A DNA stretch of 64,000 nt, from contig JAZRFM010000013.1 in assembly GCA_045661345.1 (NCBI GenBank), positions 1 to 64,000 of the forward strand. The letters run 5' to 3'. Origin of the DNA: RUG12461 sp045661345. Lineage in GTDB: Bacteria; Bacillota; Clostridia; Lachnospirales; Lachnospiraceae. A program made the position numbers and the translations under genes. The notes under the pieces were generated by a model. It was given only the letters and a program-made list of their open reading frames with translations, was not told where the DNA came from and did not search any database. Shown piece by piece: positions 8,828 through 17,577 of the stretch; position 1 is the stretch's first letter; each line of letters starts with the position of its first letter.

Positions 8828-9985
8828 TTATTCTCTCGTATATTTTCGGAGCTTCGGCACGATCCTCTGCATCGCTCCGGTCGCAAGTGCCACTTCCTCC
8901 TCCGTCGTCTGTGCCGAAAAGCTGAACCGCACAGTGGAGGAAAGATATTCCGCAGGCAGCCCGATCGCTTGCAGCGTCTCGCTGACCGCCGGTTTATTGG
9001 ACGAGCAGGCGGATCCCGCGGAAACAAAGACACCCTCCTCCTCCAGGGCATGCAGCAGCACCTCGCTCCGTACGCCCCGCACGCTCACACTGGCGATATA
9101 GGGGGATGCCGACTCTCCGGTCTGTCCGCCGTTGATCAGGATCCCCTCCAGTCCCTCCAGCCCCTGCAAAAGCTGTGTACGGAGCTGAGTGACCCGTGCG
9201 GCTTTTTTGACAAGCTCCCTGCAGCCTTCTTCGGCCGCTGCCGCAAGTCCTGCAATCCCGGGAACGTTTTCCGTCCCGGAGCGCATGCCCCCCTGCTGTC
9301 CGCCGCCGAGGATCTGCGCAAGCACCTTCGTCTTTTCCCGGATATAAAGGAACCCGACGCCTTTCGGCCCGTGAATCTTATGCCCGCTCACAGACAGCAG
9401 ATCGATCCCCGTCTTTTCCGGCGAAAGCGGCAGCTTCCCATAAGACTGGATCGCGTCCACATGAAAAACCGCCCGGGGACTTTTCTCCCGCAGGATCCCG
9501 GCCGCCTCTTCCACCGGCTCCACGGTTCCGATCTCGTTATTCACATGCATCAGGGAAAGCAGCACGGTCTCCTCGTTCGCTGCCTCCCGGAGCGCCTTCA
9601 GAGACACCACCCCCGCGCTGTCCACGGGGAGAAAAACCACATCATACCCCTTTTTTGCCAGGGCCTTCATGGGGTTTTTGACCGCGGGATGCTCGATCCC
9701 GGAGGTCAGGATGCGCTTTCCCGCTCTCCTGTTTGCCTCCACGCTGCCAAAGATCGCCAGATTATTCGATTCCGTCCCGCCGGAGGTAAAAATGATCTCT
9801 TTTTCTTTTACCCGCAGGGTCCTTGCCACAGTCTCTCTGGCGGCCTTTACGATCTGTTCCGCCTCCATCCCCTTGCGGTGCATGGAGGAGGGATTGCCGT
9901 AAGTCTCTGTCATCGCCTGCGTTACCGCCTGCAGGACTTTTTCGCTGCATCTTGTCGTCGCAGCGTTATCCAGATATGCTTCCAT
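8828..9985 (-). CDS. Cysteine desulfurase (NifS/IscS-like) paired with ThiI
   Basis: PLP enzyme that takes sulfur from L-cysteine and holds it as a persulfide for transfer to ThiI. It has 385 residues. SGHKIHGPKG places the PLP-binding Lys at residue 203, HVDAIQ provides the Asp that contacts the pyridine nitrogen, and SAGSACSSN places the catalytic Cys at 327. N-terminal YLDNAATT and SGGTESNN are class V aminotransferase signatures. It is the first gene of a minus-strand run (desulfurase, thiI, BMP-like, phosphoesterase). The context suggests a tRNA-thiolation role (NifZ type) rather than general Fe-S assembly. Confidence 0.93.
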   Translation of the reverse strand: MEAYLDNAATTRCSEKVLQAVTQAMTETYGNPSSMHRKGMEAEQIVKAARETVARTLRVKEKEIIFTSGGTESNNLAIFGSVEANRRAGKRILTSGIEHPAVKNPMKALAKKGYDVVFLPVDSAGVVSLKALREAANEETVLLSLMHVNNEIGTVEPVEEAAGILREKSPRAVFHVDAIQSYGKLPLSPEKTGIDLLSVSGHKIHGPKGVGFLYIREKTKVLAQILGGGQQGGMRSGTENVPGIAGLAAAAEEGCRELVKKAARVTQLRTQLLQGLEGLEGILINGGQTGESASPYIASVSVRGVRSEVLLHALEEEGVFVSAGSACSSNKPAVSETLQAIGLPAEYLSSTVRFSFSAQTTEEEVALATGAMQRIVPKLRKYTRE

Positions 9986-10066
9986 GATCCCTTTCCTTTT
10001 CGTTCCGTTCGCTCCATGATACCATATTACCCGCAGTTGCGTCTATACACGGCAGTCTTTTGGCAC

Positions 10067-10072
10067 TATAAT
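10067..10072 (+). promoter_or_regulatory. Candidate -10 box for prmA-rsmE
   Basis: A TATAAT lies 37 bp upstream of the prmA start, in the spacer between the divergent desulfurase and prmA genes. No good -35 box is seen at the usual distance. A strong gggaggt ribosome site follows. Confidence 0.5.
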
Positions 10073-10109
10073 AGAGACAGGAAAAAAGGTTATCCCGGGA
10101 GGTATTCCG

Positions 10110-11066
10110 ATGAAATACATCAAGTTTTCCATTCTGACAACCACGGAGGCCGAGGACTTTGTCAGCGCCATGCTCTATGATCTCGGCGTGATGGGCGTGG
10201 AGATTGAAAACCATGTCCCGCTGACAAAGGAGGAACTGGCCGGGATGTTTGTGGACTTCCCGCCTGAGCTTTCACCGGATGACGGCAGCAGCGTCGTCAG
10301 CTTCTATGCCAAAGAGGGCATGGACACGGAAGCCTTCCTGCAGCAGATTTACGACGGTCTGGAGGAGCAGCGCCAGTTTGTCAATGTGGGACCGGGCACG
10401 GTGAAGATCGGAGAAACCGAAGATGCGGACTGGCTCAACAACTGGAAACAGTACTTTCACCCCTTCATGATTGAGGATATCTGTATCCGTCCGACCTGGG
10501 AGAAAGCCGATTCCCGAACGCCCTGTAAAACAGAGATTGTGATTGACCCCGGCATCTCTTTCGGAACCGGGAAGCATGAGACTACGCAGCTGTGTATCCG
10601 GGCGCTGCGGAAATATCTGAAAGAGGGGAACCTGGTATTGGATGCGGGATTCGGCAGCGGTATCCTTTCCATCGTATCTCTGAAGCTCGGCGCGGCCGGC
10701 GTCGTGGGTACGGATATTGACGAGGCCTGCCTGACCTCCGTCAGGGAAAACTTTGCCGCCAATGCCCTTCCCGAGGAGAAGGGCACCTTCTACTGCGGCA
10801 ATCTCATCGATGACGAAGGGCTGCAGAAGACCGTCGGTACCGGCTGTTTTGATATCGTCACGGCAAACATCCTGGCGGATGTGATCATCCCCCTGGCACC
10901 GGTTATTCCGGCACGCATGAAGCCGGACGGGATTTTCATTGCCTCCGGCATTATCGACTTTAAGGAACAGGAAGTTACAGAAGCGCTCAAGGATGCAGGC
11001 TTCTCCGTCATTGAGACGATGCACCTCGGCGAATGGGTGGGAATCATATGCAACAGGTCTTTGTAG
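10110..11066 (+). CDS. prmA: Ribosomal protein L11 methyltransferase PrmA
   Basis: Trimethylates ribosomal protein L11 using S-adenosylmethionine. The 318-residue protein shows the family landmarks: NWKQYFHP at 111-118, DPGISFGTGKHETT at 146-159, SAM motif DAGFGSG at 178-184 and TANILADV in the C-terminal third. A gggaggt site precedes the ATG. In Bacillus-like genomes prmA follows dnaJ on the same strand; here prmA-rsmE lies about 6.5 kb from dnaJ and on the other strand, which indicates a local inversion or insertion. It overlaps rsmE by 19 bp. Confidence 0.95.
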   Translation: MKYIKFSILTTTEAEDFVSAMLYDLGVMGVEIENHVPLTKEELAGMFVDFPPELSPDDGSSVVSFYAKEGMDTEAFLQQIYDGLEEQRQFVNVGPGTVKIGETEDADWLNNWKQYFHPFMIEDICIRPTWEKADSRTPCKTEIVIDPGISFGTGKHETTQLCIRALRKYLKEGNLVLDAGFGSGILSIVSLKLGAAGVVGTDIDEACLTSVRENFAANALPEEKGTFYCGNLIDDEGLQKTVGTGCFDIVTANILADVIIPLAPVIPARMKPDGIFIASGIIDFKEQEVTEALKDAGFSVIETMHLGEWVGIICNRSL

Positions 11067-11791
11067 AAGAATCGCAGGTCGGAAAAGAATATGTGACGAT
11101 CACGGGATACGATGCGCATCATCTGATCCATGTCGTGCGCTTAAAGATCGGGGAAAAGCTGCGGGTCAGTACCACCGGCGGCAGGAATTATCTGTGCAGG
11201 GTCGCGGAGATCGGCGATTCCTTTCTGCAGGCGGATATCCTGTCCGACCTCATCAGCTCGGAGCTGCCTGCGACGGTGCTGCTGTTTCAGGCAATCCCAA
11301 AGGGCGAACGGATGGAGACTGTCATCGAAAAAACCGTTGAGCTCGGCGTATCCGAGATCATCCCGGTATCCATGCAGTACTGTGTGGTGAAGCTGACTCC
11401 GGAAAAAGCCACTGCGAAGGTACGCCGGTGGCAGGCCATTGCGGAGAACGCGGCCCGACAGAGCAAACGCTCTGCACTGCCTGTGATTCGCGAGGTCTGT
11501 GACTTTTCGGATGCCTTGCAGGACTTTCTGCAATGTGATCTGGCGCTGTTGCCCTACGAAAACGAACGGGGCATGGAGGCAACCCAGGAAGCGCTGGCAG
11601 AGATCCGTCCGGGGCAGACCATCGGGATCATGATCGGACCGGAGGGGGGCTTTTCCCTGGAGGAGGTGGAAGCCGTCGAGCATAAGGCCCGGTGCCTGTC
11701 CCTCGGAAAGAGGATCTTAAGAACAGACACCGCGGCAATTACCGCGATGTCTCTGGTGATGCTGGCACTGGAAATACACAGCGGCCGCTGA
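11048..11791 (+). CDS. rsmE: 16S rRNA m3U1498 methyltransferase RsmE
   Basis: Methylates N3 of U1498 in 16S rRNA. About 247 residues, with an N-terminal PUA-like RNA-binding region (HHLIHVVRLKIGE) and a C-terminal SPOUT trefoil knot shown by IGPEGGFSLEEVEA and LGKRILRTDTAA. The ATG at 11048 is preferred over the in-frame codon 15 nt upstream because it gives the normal N-terminus MQQVFVEE and has a gggtggga site at proper spacing. It overlaps the end of prmA, so the two are translationally coupled. Confidence 0.95.
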   Translation: MQQVFVEESQVGKEYVTITGYDAHHLIHVVRLKIGEKLRVSTTGGRNYLCRVAEIGDSFLQADILSDLISSELPATVLLFQAIPKGERMETVIEKTVELGVSEIIPVSMQYCVVKLTPEKATAKVRRWQAIAENAARQSKRSALPVIREVCDFSDALQDFLQCDLALLPYENERGMEATQEALAEIRPGQTIGIMIGPEGGFSLEEVEAVEHKARCLSLGKRILRTDTAAITAMSLVMLALEIHSGR

Positions 11792-11806
11792 CCGGCCGCT
11801 TTTTTT
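11780..11806 (+). terminator. Rho-independent terminator of prmA-rsmE
   Basis: The stem agcggcc/ggccgct with a short loop is followed by a T-run on the plus strand. It lies at the rsmE stop codon and just touches the end of the convergent kinase gene. Confidence 0.85.
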
Positions 11807-14681
11807 ATGCGTCCTTCCACTCCCCGATGATCCTGATGCTCCCGTCAATATCCAGCTTCCGGACGGCTGCCGCAAGGTCTGCCAGATGTTTTTCCCCCTC
11901 CTCGTCATAGCTGTAACCCGAAAGCTCTTCGATCACATTGTCCGCCGTGTCGGTATCAAGCTCCTCCATGGCAGTGGAAAGGGCGGAAAGATAGGTCTTC
12001 AGCAGCACCGGATCGATGGGTGGCTTCTCTTCCTTCCCTCCGTCCAGAAAGCCGAAAGCCTCCGCAAACAGCTGTTTCTGTCTCGTCCACTCCCGGCAGA
12101 AAATCTCCGTCACCTTCAGGATGGTATCCGTCTCATGGTCTCTGGCCGCATACTCCAGCACCCTGGCGAGAGATGAAACGGATAGAGCCCCCGTCATGGC
12201 CGCCGTATTCTTCATCGCGTGCACCTTGATCCGGTATGCTTCCAGCGCATCTTCCGACGACCCGGAAGATACGATCGTTTCATAATAGCCTTTCAGCTCC
12301 CTGATGTCCGTATCCGCGAGGGTACAGAAATCCCTCACCACCTGCTCCAGAAGTGCGGTCTTTTTCAGCTTCAGCAGCGCATAATCAAAATCTGCCCCCT
12401 CCACCGCCGGCAGCGCATCGGACGTGTCGCGTTCCTGCTCCTTACGCGGTTCCTTTGGCTTCCCGGGCTTTATCTTTTCCTGCGGGAGCATTTCAAAGAT
12501 CAGAGTCTCCAGCTTCTCCGGCACAATGGGCTTTGTCAGGAAGTCATCAAATCCGGCCTCCAGGTACATCTCCCGCGCACCGGTCACGGCATTTGCGGTC
12601 AGGGCAATCACAGGCGTATCCCTGTTCAGATCCGCCGCACCCTCTCTGAGCCGGTGCAGCGTCTCGATCCCGTCCATCCCCGGCATCATATGATCCATAA
12701 AGATGAGGTCGTAGGCATGTTCCTCCGTCCTTTCAAGGGCTTGCGCACCGCTGTCCGCCTCGTCGATCCCGCACTCCAGCTCCTTCAAAAGCTCCGTAAA
12801 GACGGTCCGGTTCATCCTGTTGTCGTCCACCACAAGAATCCGGGCTTCCGGAATGGTAAAGCTCGTCTCGTGGTGATACTCGATTGATCGTGCCCGGATC
12901 CGTTCCGCCAGATCGCCTACGGGTTCCGCCTGTACGATCTCCTGACGGATCGTAAAGCAAAACTCGGATCCTTCCCCGTATACCGAATTCACCTGCAGTT
13001 CGCTGTCCATCAGCCGTAAAAGCGTTGTCACGATACTGATACCGAGTCCCGTCCCCTCGATATGCCGGTTCCGTTTCGCATCCAGCCGGACATATTCCTC
13101 AAACAGCTTTTCGAGATCCTCTTTGGCAATCCCGATCCCCGTATCCTTCACGGAAAAGGTAAGCGCCTCCTGGTCGCCTTCTCTCTCTCCCCTTACCGTC
13201 AGCGTGACGGATCCCTCCGGTGTGTATTTGACGGCGTTGGTCAGAAGATTAATGAGAACCTGCCGGATCCGGACATCGTCTCCCATGAGGCGGCTCGGAA
13301 TATCCCGGTCGATATTCAGCTGGAATTGCAGATCCTTCTGCAGCGCTCTGGGCGTGGTCATATTCTCCACGTCAATCAGAAGATCTGCGATCTCATACTC
13401 CACCGGGACGATCTCCATCTTTCCGGATTCGATCTTGGAAAGATCCAGAATATCGTTGATAATGGACAGCTGATTCTGGGCTGCCATCTGGATATCCAGT
13501 GCATATTCCCTGATCTTTTCGTCTCTGCTCTCCCGCAGAATCATGGTGTCCAGCCCGATCACCGTGTTCATGGGCGTACGGATCTCATGGCTCATATTGG
13601 CAAGGAATGTGCTCTTGGCACGATTGGCGCTGTCTGCCGCTTCCTTTTCCAGCCGCAGTACGGTCGCTTCATATTCCCGCTTCTTCTCTTCCTCCCGCAT
13701 CTCCTCGAGATGCCGGTTGTATTCTCTCTCCCGGCGTCTTCCCCAGACGTAAATCCAGAGTACCACCAGAAAGACCGCGGCACAGATCAGGATATTCACC
13801 AGCAGCTGCACATAGAAATCTGAAAACAGATCACTGTCATTGATCACCAGCGCCAGATACATCTCGTGGGACACCGGAAAAACGAACAGCGTGCATTTCT
13901 CTCCCTCCACCAGAATATGATACACGCCGGCCTCTGTCCCGGTTACCATCCGGGACAGCTTCCGTTCCTCTTCCGTTGCGCCATATGACAGGCCGATCCT
14001 GGATCGGTCGGGATGCGCCACGATGGTACCGTCTTTCTTGATGAGAAAGCCGTATCCGTCCCCGTCCAGAGGCAATGAGAGGACGATTTCCTGTATATAG
14101 TCCGTTTTCAGGTCGAGAGCCAGCACATCGTCGCTTTCGGAAAACTTTCGGGAGATCGTTACCACCGCGTCCCCGGTTTCCGCATCCACATAAGGCGGTA
14201 CGACCGCGATCTCCCCGTCTGCCTCGATAGCCATCCTGTACCAGTCACGGGTCGTGGGATCATATCCCTCCGGAGGCTTCCAGCCGGGACCGTCCAGATA
14301 CTCTCCCCGGATCACCCCGTAGATACCGGAGTTGTTTTGATTGAACAGTTCCTTCTGCTTCCGGTATTCACGGTTCAGATACTGCTGGATCTCCTGCGTG
14401 GTATAGCCCTCTTCCACCATATACTCCACACTGTCCGTCGTCACCTCCAGGATACCTTCCGCCACCTCCATATAATTGGTGATCAGGAGACCGCAGCTCC
14501 GGATCCGGTCCGACCCCGTCTCAATCAGATGGGAGGACGTCATCCGGTAGATCACGGAGGAGGTATAAACCACCGTGAATACCATCAGAAGTAAAATGAT
14601 GATAACAGGAACAAACCGGCTGCTCAGCCGGTCTGTTCTCTGTTTGATGCTATGTTGTATTTTGTGTTTCGTCTCGTCCAA
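11805..14681 (-). CDS. Hybrid sensor histidine kinase (Cache - HisKA - HATPase - REC - HPt)
   Basis: Membrane sensor kinase of 958 residues. Transmembrane helix about 22-42; extracellular double-Cache-like region about 50-285 (GYDPTTRDWYRMA and DGYGFLIKKDGTIVAHP are Cache signatures); second helix about 291-313; coiled coil 315-355; HisKA with phospho-His365 (FLANMSHEIRTP); HATPase with N-box NLLTNAVKY and G-boxes VKDTGIGIA and EGTGLGISI; receiver domain with Asp663 (LIFMDHMMPGMDG); HPt domain with His821 (KVHAMKNTAAMTG). The start is TTG, 4 bp after the stop of the preceding response regulator, with gggag as its ribosome site. The signal is unknown; the Cache domain suggests a small extracellular ligand. 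Confidence 0.93.
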   Translation of the reverse strand: MDETKHKIQHSIKQRTDRLSSRFVPVIIILLLMVFTVVYTSSVIYRMTSSHLIETGSDRIRSCGLLITNYMEVAEGILEVTTDSVEYMVEEGYTTQEIQQYLNREYRKQKELFNQNNSGIYGVIRGEYLDGPGWKPPEGYDPTTRDWYRMAIEADGEIAVVPPYVDAETGDAVVTISRKFSESDDVLALDLKTDYIQEIVLSLPLDGDGYGFLIKKDGTIVAHPDRSRIGLSYGATEEERKLSRMVTGTEAGVYHILVEGEKCTLFVFPVSHEMYLALVINDSDLFSDFYVQLLVNILICAAVFLVVLWIYVWGRRREREYNRHLEEMREEEKKREYEATVLRLEKEAADSANRAKSTFLANMSHEIRTPMNTVIGLDTMILRESRDEKIREYALDIQMAAQNQLSIINDILDLSKIESGKMEIVPVEYEIADLLIDVENMTTPRALQKDLQFQLNIDRDIPSRLMGDDVRIRQVLINLLTNAVKYTPEGSVTLTVRGEREGDQEALTFSVKDTGIGIAKEDLEKLFEEYVRLDAKRNRHIEGTGLGISIVTTLLRLMDSELQVNSVYGEGSEFCFTIRQEIVQAEPVGDLAERIRARSIEYHHETSFTIPEARILVVDDNRMNRTVFTELLKELECGIDEADSGAQALERTEEHAYDLIFMDHMMPGMDGIETLHRLREGAADLNRDTPVIALTANAVTGAREMYLEAGFDDFLTKPIVPEKLETLIFEMLPQEKIKPGKPKEPRKEQERDTSDALPAVEGADFDYALLKLKKTALLEQVVRDFCTLADTDIRELKGYYETIVSSGSSEDALEAYRIKVHAMKNTAAMTGALSVSSLARVLEYAARDHETDTILKVTEIFCREWTRQKQLFAEAFGFLDGGKEEKPPIDPVLLKTYLSALSTAMEELDTDTADNVIEELSGYSYDEEGEKHLADLAAAVRKLDIDGSIRIIGEWKDA

Positions 14682-14685
14682 TCCG

Positions 14686-15426
14686 TCAATCTCCCAGCAC
14701 GTCCTTTACGGTTTTCATCAAAACACCTGCGTCAATCGGTTTTAGAATATAACCCGCCGGGTGCATGACTGCCACCTCCGAAACGCGCTTCCTGTCTGCC
14801 ACACCGGTCAGAAAAACCACCGGTATTCTTTCCGTGGCGGGTTCCACCTGCAGATTCAAAAAGGTCTCTCTGCCGTCCATCCCCGGCATTTCATAATCGA
14901 GAAGAATCAGATCCGGCGCAGCCTCCATGGCCTTTTTGATCCCCATTTCCCCGCCGGTCGCAAGGTAGACGTCATATTTGTCTTCCAGCACGGCCTTTAC
15001 ATTGCGAAGGACAACCGGCGAATCGTCAATGGTCAGAATATGCTTTTTGGTGGACTTCGGCGCACTTTTGCTCATCAGCTCCACGCAACGGCTCAGGATC
15101 GTATCCAGATCAACGGGAGGGGAAAGAAAGAGGAACCGGCTCCCCTGACAGATACTCCGGATCGTCTCTTCATCCTTTTTATTCGCGATGATCATCGCAG
15201 GCAGGCCGGATGTCTCTCTGCGGATCCATTGGAAGAAAGCTCTGTCGACCTCGTATTCTCCGATCGTGCAGATGATCATCATCGCAGGACGAACTACCTT
15301 TACCAGTCCGGAAACGCTCTTCACCTGGAGATCGCACAGCTGCACCTCATAAGCCGAAGCGATGGTTTCATGGATGTTTGTCAGCACGCCCGTCAGCTTT
15401 CCGACCATCAAGATCTTTTCTTTCAT
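14686..15426 (-). CDS. Two-receiver response regulator without an output domain
   Basis: About 246 residues. The C-terminal half is a complete receiver domain: acidic pair DD at 134-135, phosphoacceptor Asp177 (LILLDYEMPGMDG), Thr in VFLTG and Lys in YILKPID. The N-terminal half looks like a degenerate receiver: it has the overall strand pattern but no phosphoacceptor Asp in the right place. There is no DNA-binding or enzymatic output domain, so it probably works as a phosphotransfer intermediate or by protein contact. It is directly coupled to the hybrid kinase (4-bp spacer) and follows the lipoprotein gene by 12 bp. Confidence 0.85.
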   Translation of the reverse strand: MKEKILMVGKLTGVLTNIHETIASAYEVQLCDLQVKSVSGLVKVVRPAMMIICTIGEYEVDRAFFQWIRRETSGLPAMIIANKKDEETIRSICQGSRFLFLSPPVDLDTILSRCVELMSKSAPKSTKKHILTIDDSPVVLRNVKAVLEDKYDVYLATGGEMGIKKAMEAAPDLILLDYEMPGMDGRETFLNLQVEPATERIPVVFLTGVADRKRVSEVAVMHPAGYILKPIDAGVLMKTVKDVLGD

Positions 15427-15438
15427 GCTTCCTCCCTG

Positions 15439-16215
15439 TTAATGACCGCAGATCCTGTCCAGAAGATCAACCACCGAGTTGATGCAGTCATTCATTGTAT
15501 CAAGCTCCTCCGGCGATGCTACACCAAGGTTGTTGATATCTCCAATCGCATCCCTTGCCACAACGACTGCCTCAATCTGATCCTGGGTACCGCCATATTG
15601 CGACAGATGATCCCATACAGCGTTGAAATACGTATTCATGTAGTCGTAATTCTGCTGTACCAGGTCAAGCATACGGCTATAGTATTCCTGCTCGCTCGCA
15701 TGCTCATTCGCCGCATCCACCAGCGGCTCAATGAGTTCATTCAGTGTCGATCCAAGGCTCCCGATGGTGGCGATCACCTCCATCTTGTCCTCATCTGTCG
15801 GGACGTCCTCCTCATTCAGTGCTGCGATCTGATCCAACGCATCATTGACGTCGCTCAGGATCTCCTCCACACCGTCATCCTGAGGCACATCATCGGAAAA
15901 ATACATCTCATAGACCTTATTATAAAGGTCTACCAGCTGATCATAGCTGTCCAGCACCTCCTGGAAGGAGATCTGCCCCTGCTCTGTCTCTTCTTCCTCT
16001 ACCTCTGCCTCTGCTTCGACTGCTTCCTCTTCTACCTCTGCTTCCTCTTCGTAATCCTCTTCAGTTACGATCTCTGCCTCTATTTCGCCTTCCGTTACCA
16101 CCACTTCTTCCGGCTCCTGCGTTTCTACAGTCTCCTTTGCGCATGCGGTTACGGAAAGCGCCATCACTGCTGCCGTACCAATTGCAAGCCATTTTTTCAG
16201 TTCCTTACCTTTCAT
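15439..16215 (-). CDS. Lipoprotein with a long Glu-rich linker
   Basis: About 258 residues. A signal sequence with lipobox LSVTAC puts the lipidated Cys at residue 25. A strongly acidic Glu/Val-rich stretch of about 55 residues follows (for example EEEAEVEEEAVEAEAE), which probably acts as an extended spacer. The C-terminal half is predicted helical (SYDQLVDLYNKVYEMYF; NELIEPLVDAANEH). The start at 16215 has an aaggagg site. The gene directly precedes the regulator-kinase pair, so it may be an accessory sensor or the regulated surface protein; this is inference. I recognise no family. Confidence 0.78.
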   Translation of the reverse strand: MKGKELKKWLAIGTAAVMALSVTACAKETVETQEPEEVVVTEGEIEAEIVTEEDYEEEAEVEEEAVEAEAEVEEEETEQGQISFQEVLDSYDQLVDLYNKVYEMYFSDDVPQDDGVEEILSDVNDALDQIAALNEEDVPTDEDKMEVIATIGSLGSTLNELIEPLVDAANEHASEQEYYSRMLDLVQQNYDYMNTYFNAVWDHLSQYGGTQDQIEAVVVARDAIGDINNLGVASPEELDTMNDCINSVVDLLDRICGH

Positions 16216-16266
16216 CTTTTCCTCCTTTTTATGCATAGATAGGAAACGCATTCATTCGTTTCTGTC

Positions 16267-16683
16267 CTACCGTCTTCTGTTCTTTTTTATGATAATCCGC
16301 TTCACGCAGGTGATCTCTGCGATCCTGCGCCAGATCGAAACCTTGATATCATCCGCAAGTCCGGTCAGCATCCTCATCTCCAAATCTTCTTCCGGATCCT
16401 CCAGATCCTGAATATACCCTGAATAGGATACCATTTTTCTCCCCTCATTGGAATCCCCTTTCATAATTGCCTCACGCACAAGGTTCACAAATCCCGGCTT
16501 TGCTTCGTTTCGACCGGTGGTGGACAACTGCAGCAGATCGTCTTTCTTTGCCTGATCCAGTGTCGTATTGAACCGGAAATGCATCTGGGTTTTCTCCAGT
16601 CTTCCCTCTACCCAGAATTCTCCGTTTATGATGCCGATCACATTCTCCGCAAACAGCATCATTTCCTCCGACATCAGCGCCAT
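16267..16683 (-). CDS. Hypothetical cytoplasmic protein
   Basis: About 138 residues in the longest frame. The ATG at 16659 has a better ribosome site (ggagg in the preceding codons), which would give about 130 residues. No signal peptide or membrane segment is seen. The C-terminus is basic (KRIIIKKNRRR) and the middle has mixed charged helices. It lies 51 bp upstream of the lipoprotein gene on the same strand and may begin that operon. I recognise no domain. Confidence 0.6.
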   Translation of the reverse strand: MALMSEEMMLFAENVIGIINGEFWVEGRLEKTQMHFRFNTTLDQAKKDDLLQLSTTGRNEAKPGFVNLVREAIMKGDSNEGRKMVSYSGYIQDLEDPEEDLEMRMLTGLADDIKVSIWRRIAEITCVKRIIIKKNRRR

Positions 16684-16834
16684 GGCCTTGGGAAGGTCGG
16701 TGGTGTAGCTGACCGGATCAGAAACCCGGTTTGTGCTTCCACAAACCAGATGTCCTCCCCTTTCCGTCTTTCTCTCATTATACCACGGTCTACTATCATT
16801 ATACGAATATTCACATCATTTGTCACAATTCCCG

Positions 16835-16868
16835 AAAAAAAAGACGGCTTCCTTCGAAACCGTCTTTG
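16835..16868 (-). terminator. Terminator after the J-domain protein gene
   Basis: The complementary arms aagacgg and ccgtctt with a 12-nt loop are followed on the minus strand by eight T residues. It lies 25 bp past the stop codon of the gene at 16893-17408. Confidence 0.85.
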
Positions 16869-16892
16869 TGGTCATCTATATCATGAACAAGT

Positions 16893-17408
16893 TCACGCAA
16901 ACCGCTGTCTGAGGCAGTCATACTCGCGGTTGATCTCCTGAATCGTATAGGTATCGCCCCCGATATTGTCCGGATGATAAATCTTCAGAAGATCTCTGTA
17001 ACGGCGTTTTAAGGATCCTGCATTGTTCACGCCGATGAAGAACATATCTCCCTCGATGATCTTCCGGTCATCTGTTTCCGTCAGGGTTCTCTTCACCTGC
17101 TCGTAGAACGCTTTCTGCTGCTCTACCTTGATCCGCTCGTTGGCAAGCTTCCTGGTTTCCTCTTCCAGGATCCGCCATTTGTTGTCAAACAGACGGCGGG
17201 TCTGATCCAGCTTCTGCCGTTCCAGCTTCCGGTAGCGGTCAAAATCCCGTTTGTCTTTTTTCAGCTTCTGCCGTTCTTCTTCGAGATGTCGTCTCTCTGC
17301 CGCAAGGGCTTTCTTCTTATATTCAATCTCGATTTGAACAGTTTCATTGAAATACATCTGGCTCAATATTTCGTCTGCACCACGAGCCGATGGTGTTTTT
17401 GTGTCCAT
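16893..17408 (-). CDS. Coiled-coil protein with a C-terminal J-like domain
   Basis: About 171 residues. Residues roughly 30-115 form a long charged coiled coil rich in Lys, Arg, Glu and Gln. The C-terminal 45 residues resemble a J domain, with helix II RRYRDLLKIY, the HPD motif and a following helix containing INREYDCL. The HPD tripeptide that stimulates Hsp70 ATPase is intact. The start at 17408 is chosen for its gggag site; the longer frame from 17429 adds seven residues. It lies downstream of dnaJ on the same strand, after a 169-bp spacer with palindromes and its own candidate promoter. A specialised DnaK co-chaperone is the simplest guess; it is not recognised as a named family. Confidence 0.75.
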   Translation of the reverse strand: MDTKTPSARGADEILSQMYFNETVQIEIEYKKKALAAERRHLEEERQKLKKDKRDFDRYRKLERQKLDQTRRLFDNKWRILEEETRKLANERIKVEQQKAFYEQVKRTLTETDDRKIIEGDMFFIGVNNAGSLKRRYRDLLKIYHPDNIGGDTYTIQEINREYDCLRQRFA

Positions 17409-17465
17409 AACTGGCTCCCATATGCCCACAATCTTGTGGGAGACCTCTAACTCCTACAAAGATAT

Positions 17466-17507
17466 GGTACTATACCTGACCGATCATCTCAATAGTACTA
17501 TAGTACC
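17466..17507. promoter_or_regulatory. Paired palindromic sites and candidate promoter upstream of the J-domain gene
   Basis: ggtactata (17466-17474) and its inverted copy tatagtacc (17499-17507) flank a candidate minus-strand promoter with TTGAGA and TACCAT boxes 17 nt apart. The symmetry suggests an operator, but no regulator is known. Confidence 0.45.
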
Positions 17508-17516
17508 AAATTAAGT

Positions 17517-17547
17517 CAGGATGTAACATTTAACATGCTACATCCTG
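17517..17547. repeat. Perfect 9-bp hairpin downstream of dnaJ
   Basis: The arms caggatgta and tacatcctg enclose a 13-nt loop, 31 bp past the dnaJ stop. No T-run follows on the minus strand, so it is not a classical terminator. It may be an RNA 3'-end stabiliser or an operator. Confidence 0.5.
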
Positions 17548-17577
17548 AAGCTGGCAGTCTTATTAAAAGAACACTTA

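Noticed and set aside
9700..9830. tRNA-like ttcgattcc segment near 9766
   Set aside because: It lies inside the cysteine desulfurase reading frame and no cloverleaf can be drawn; no tRNA was recognised in the window.
14761..16242. 493-codon plus-strand open frame with hydrophobic C-terminus
   Set aside because: Antisense to the Glu-rich lipoprotein and response regulator; the Leu/Phe richness is the reverse of Glu/Lys codons.
17517..17547. Terminator of the dnaJ operon
   Set aside because: The hairpin is perfect but has no T-run on the minus strand.
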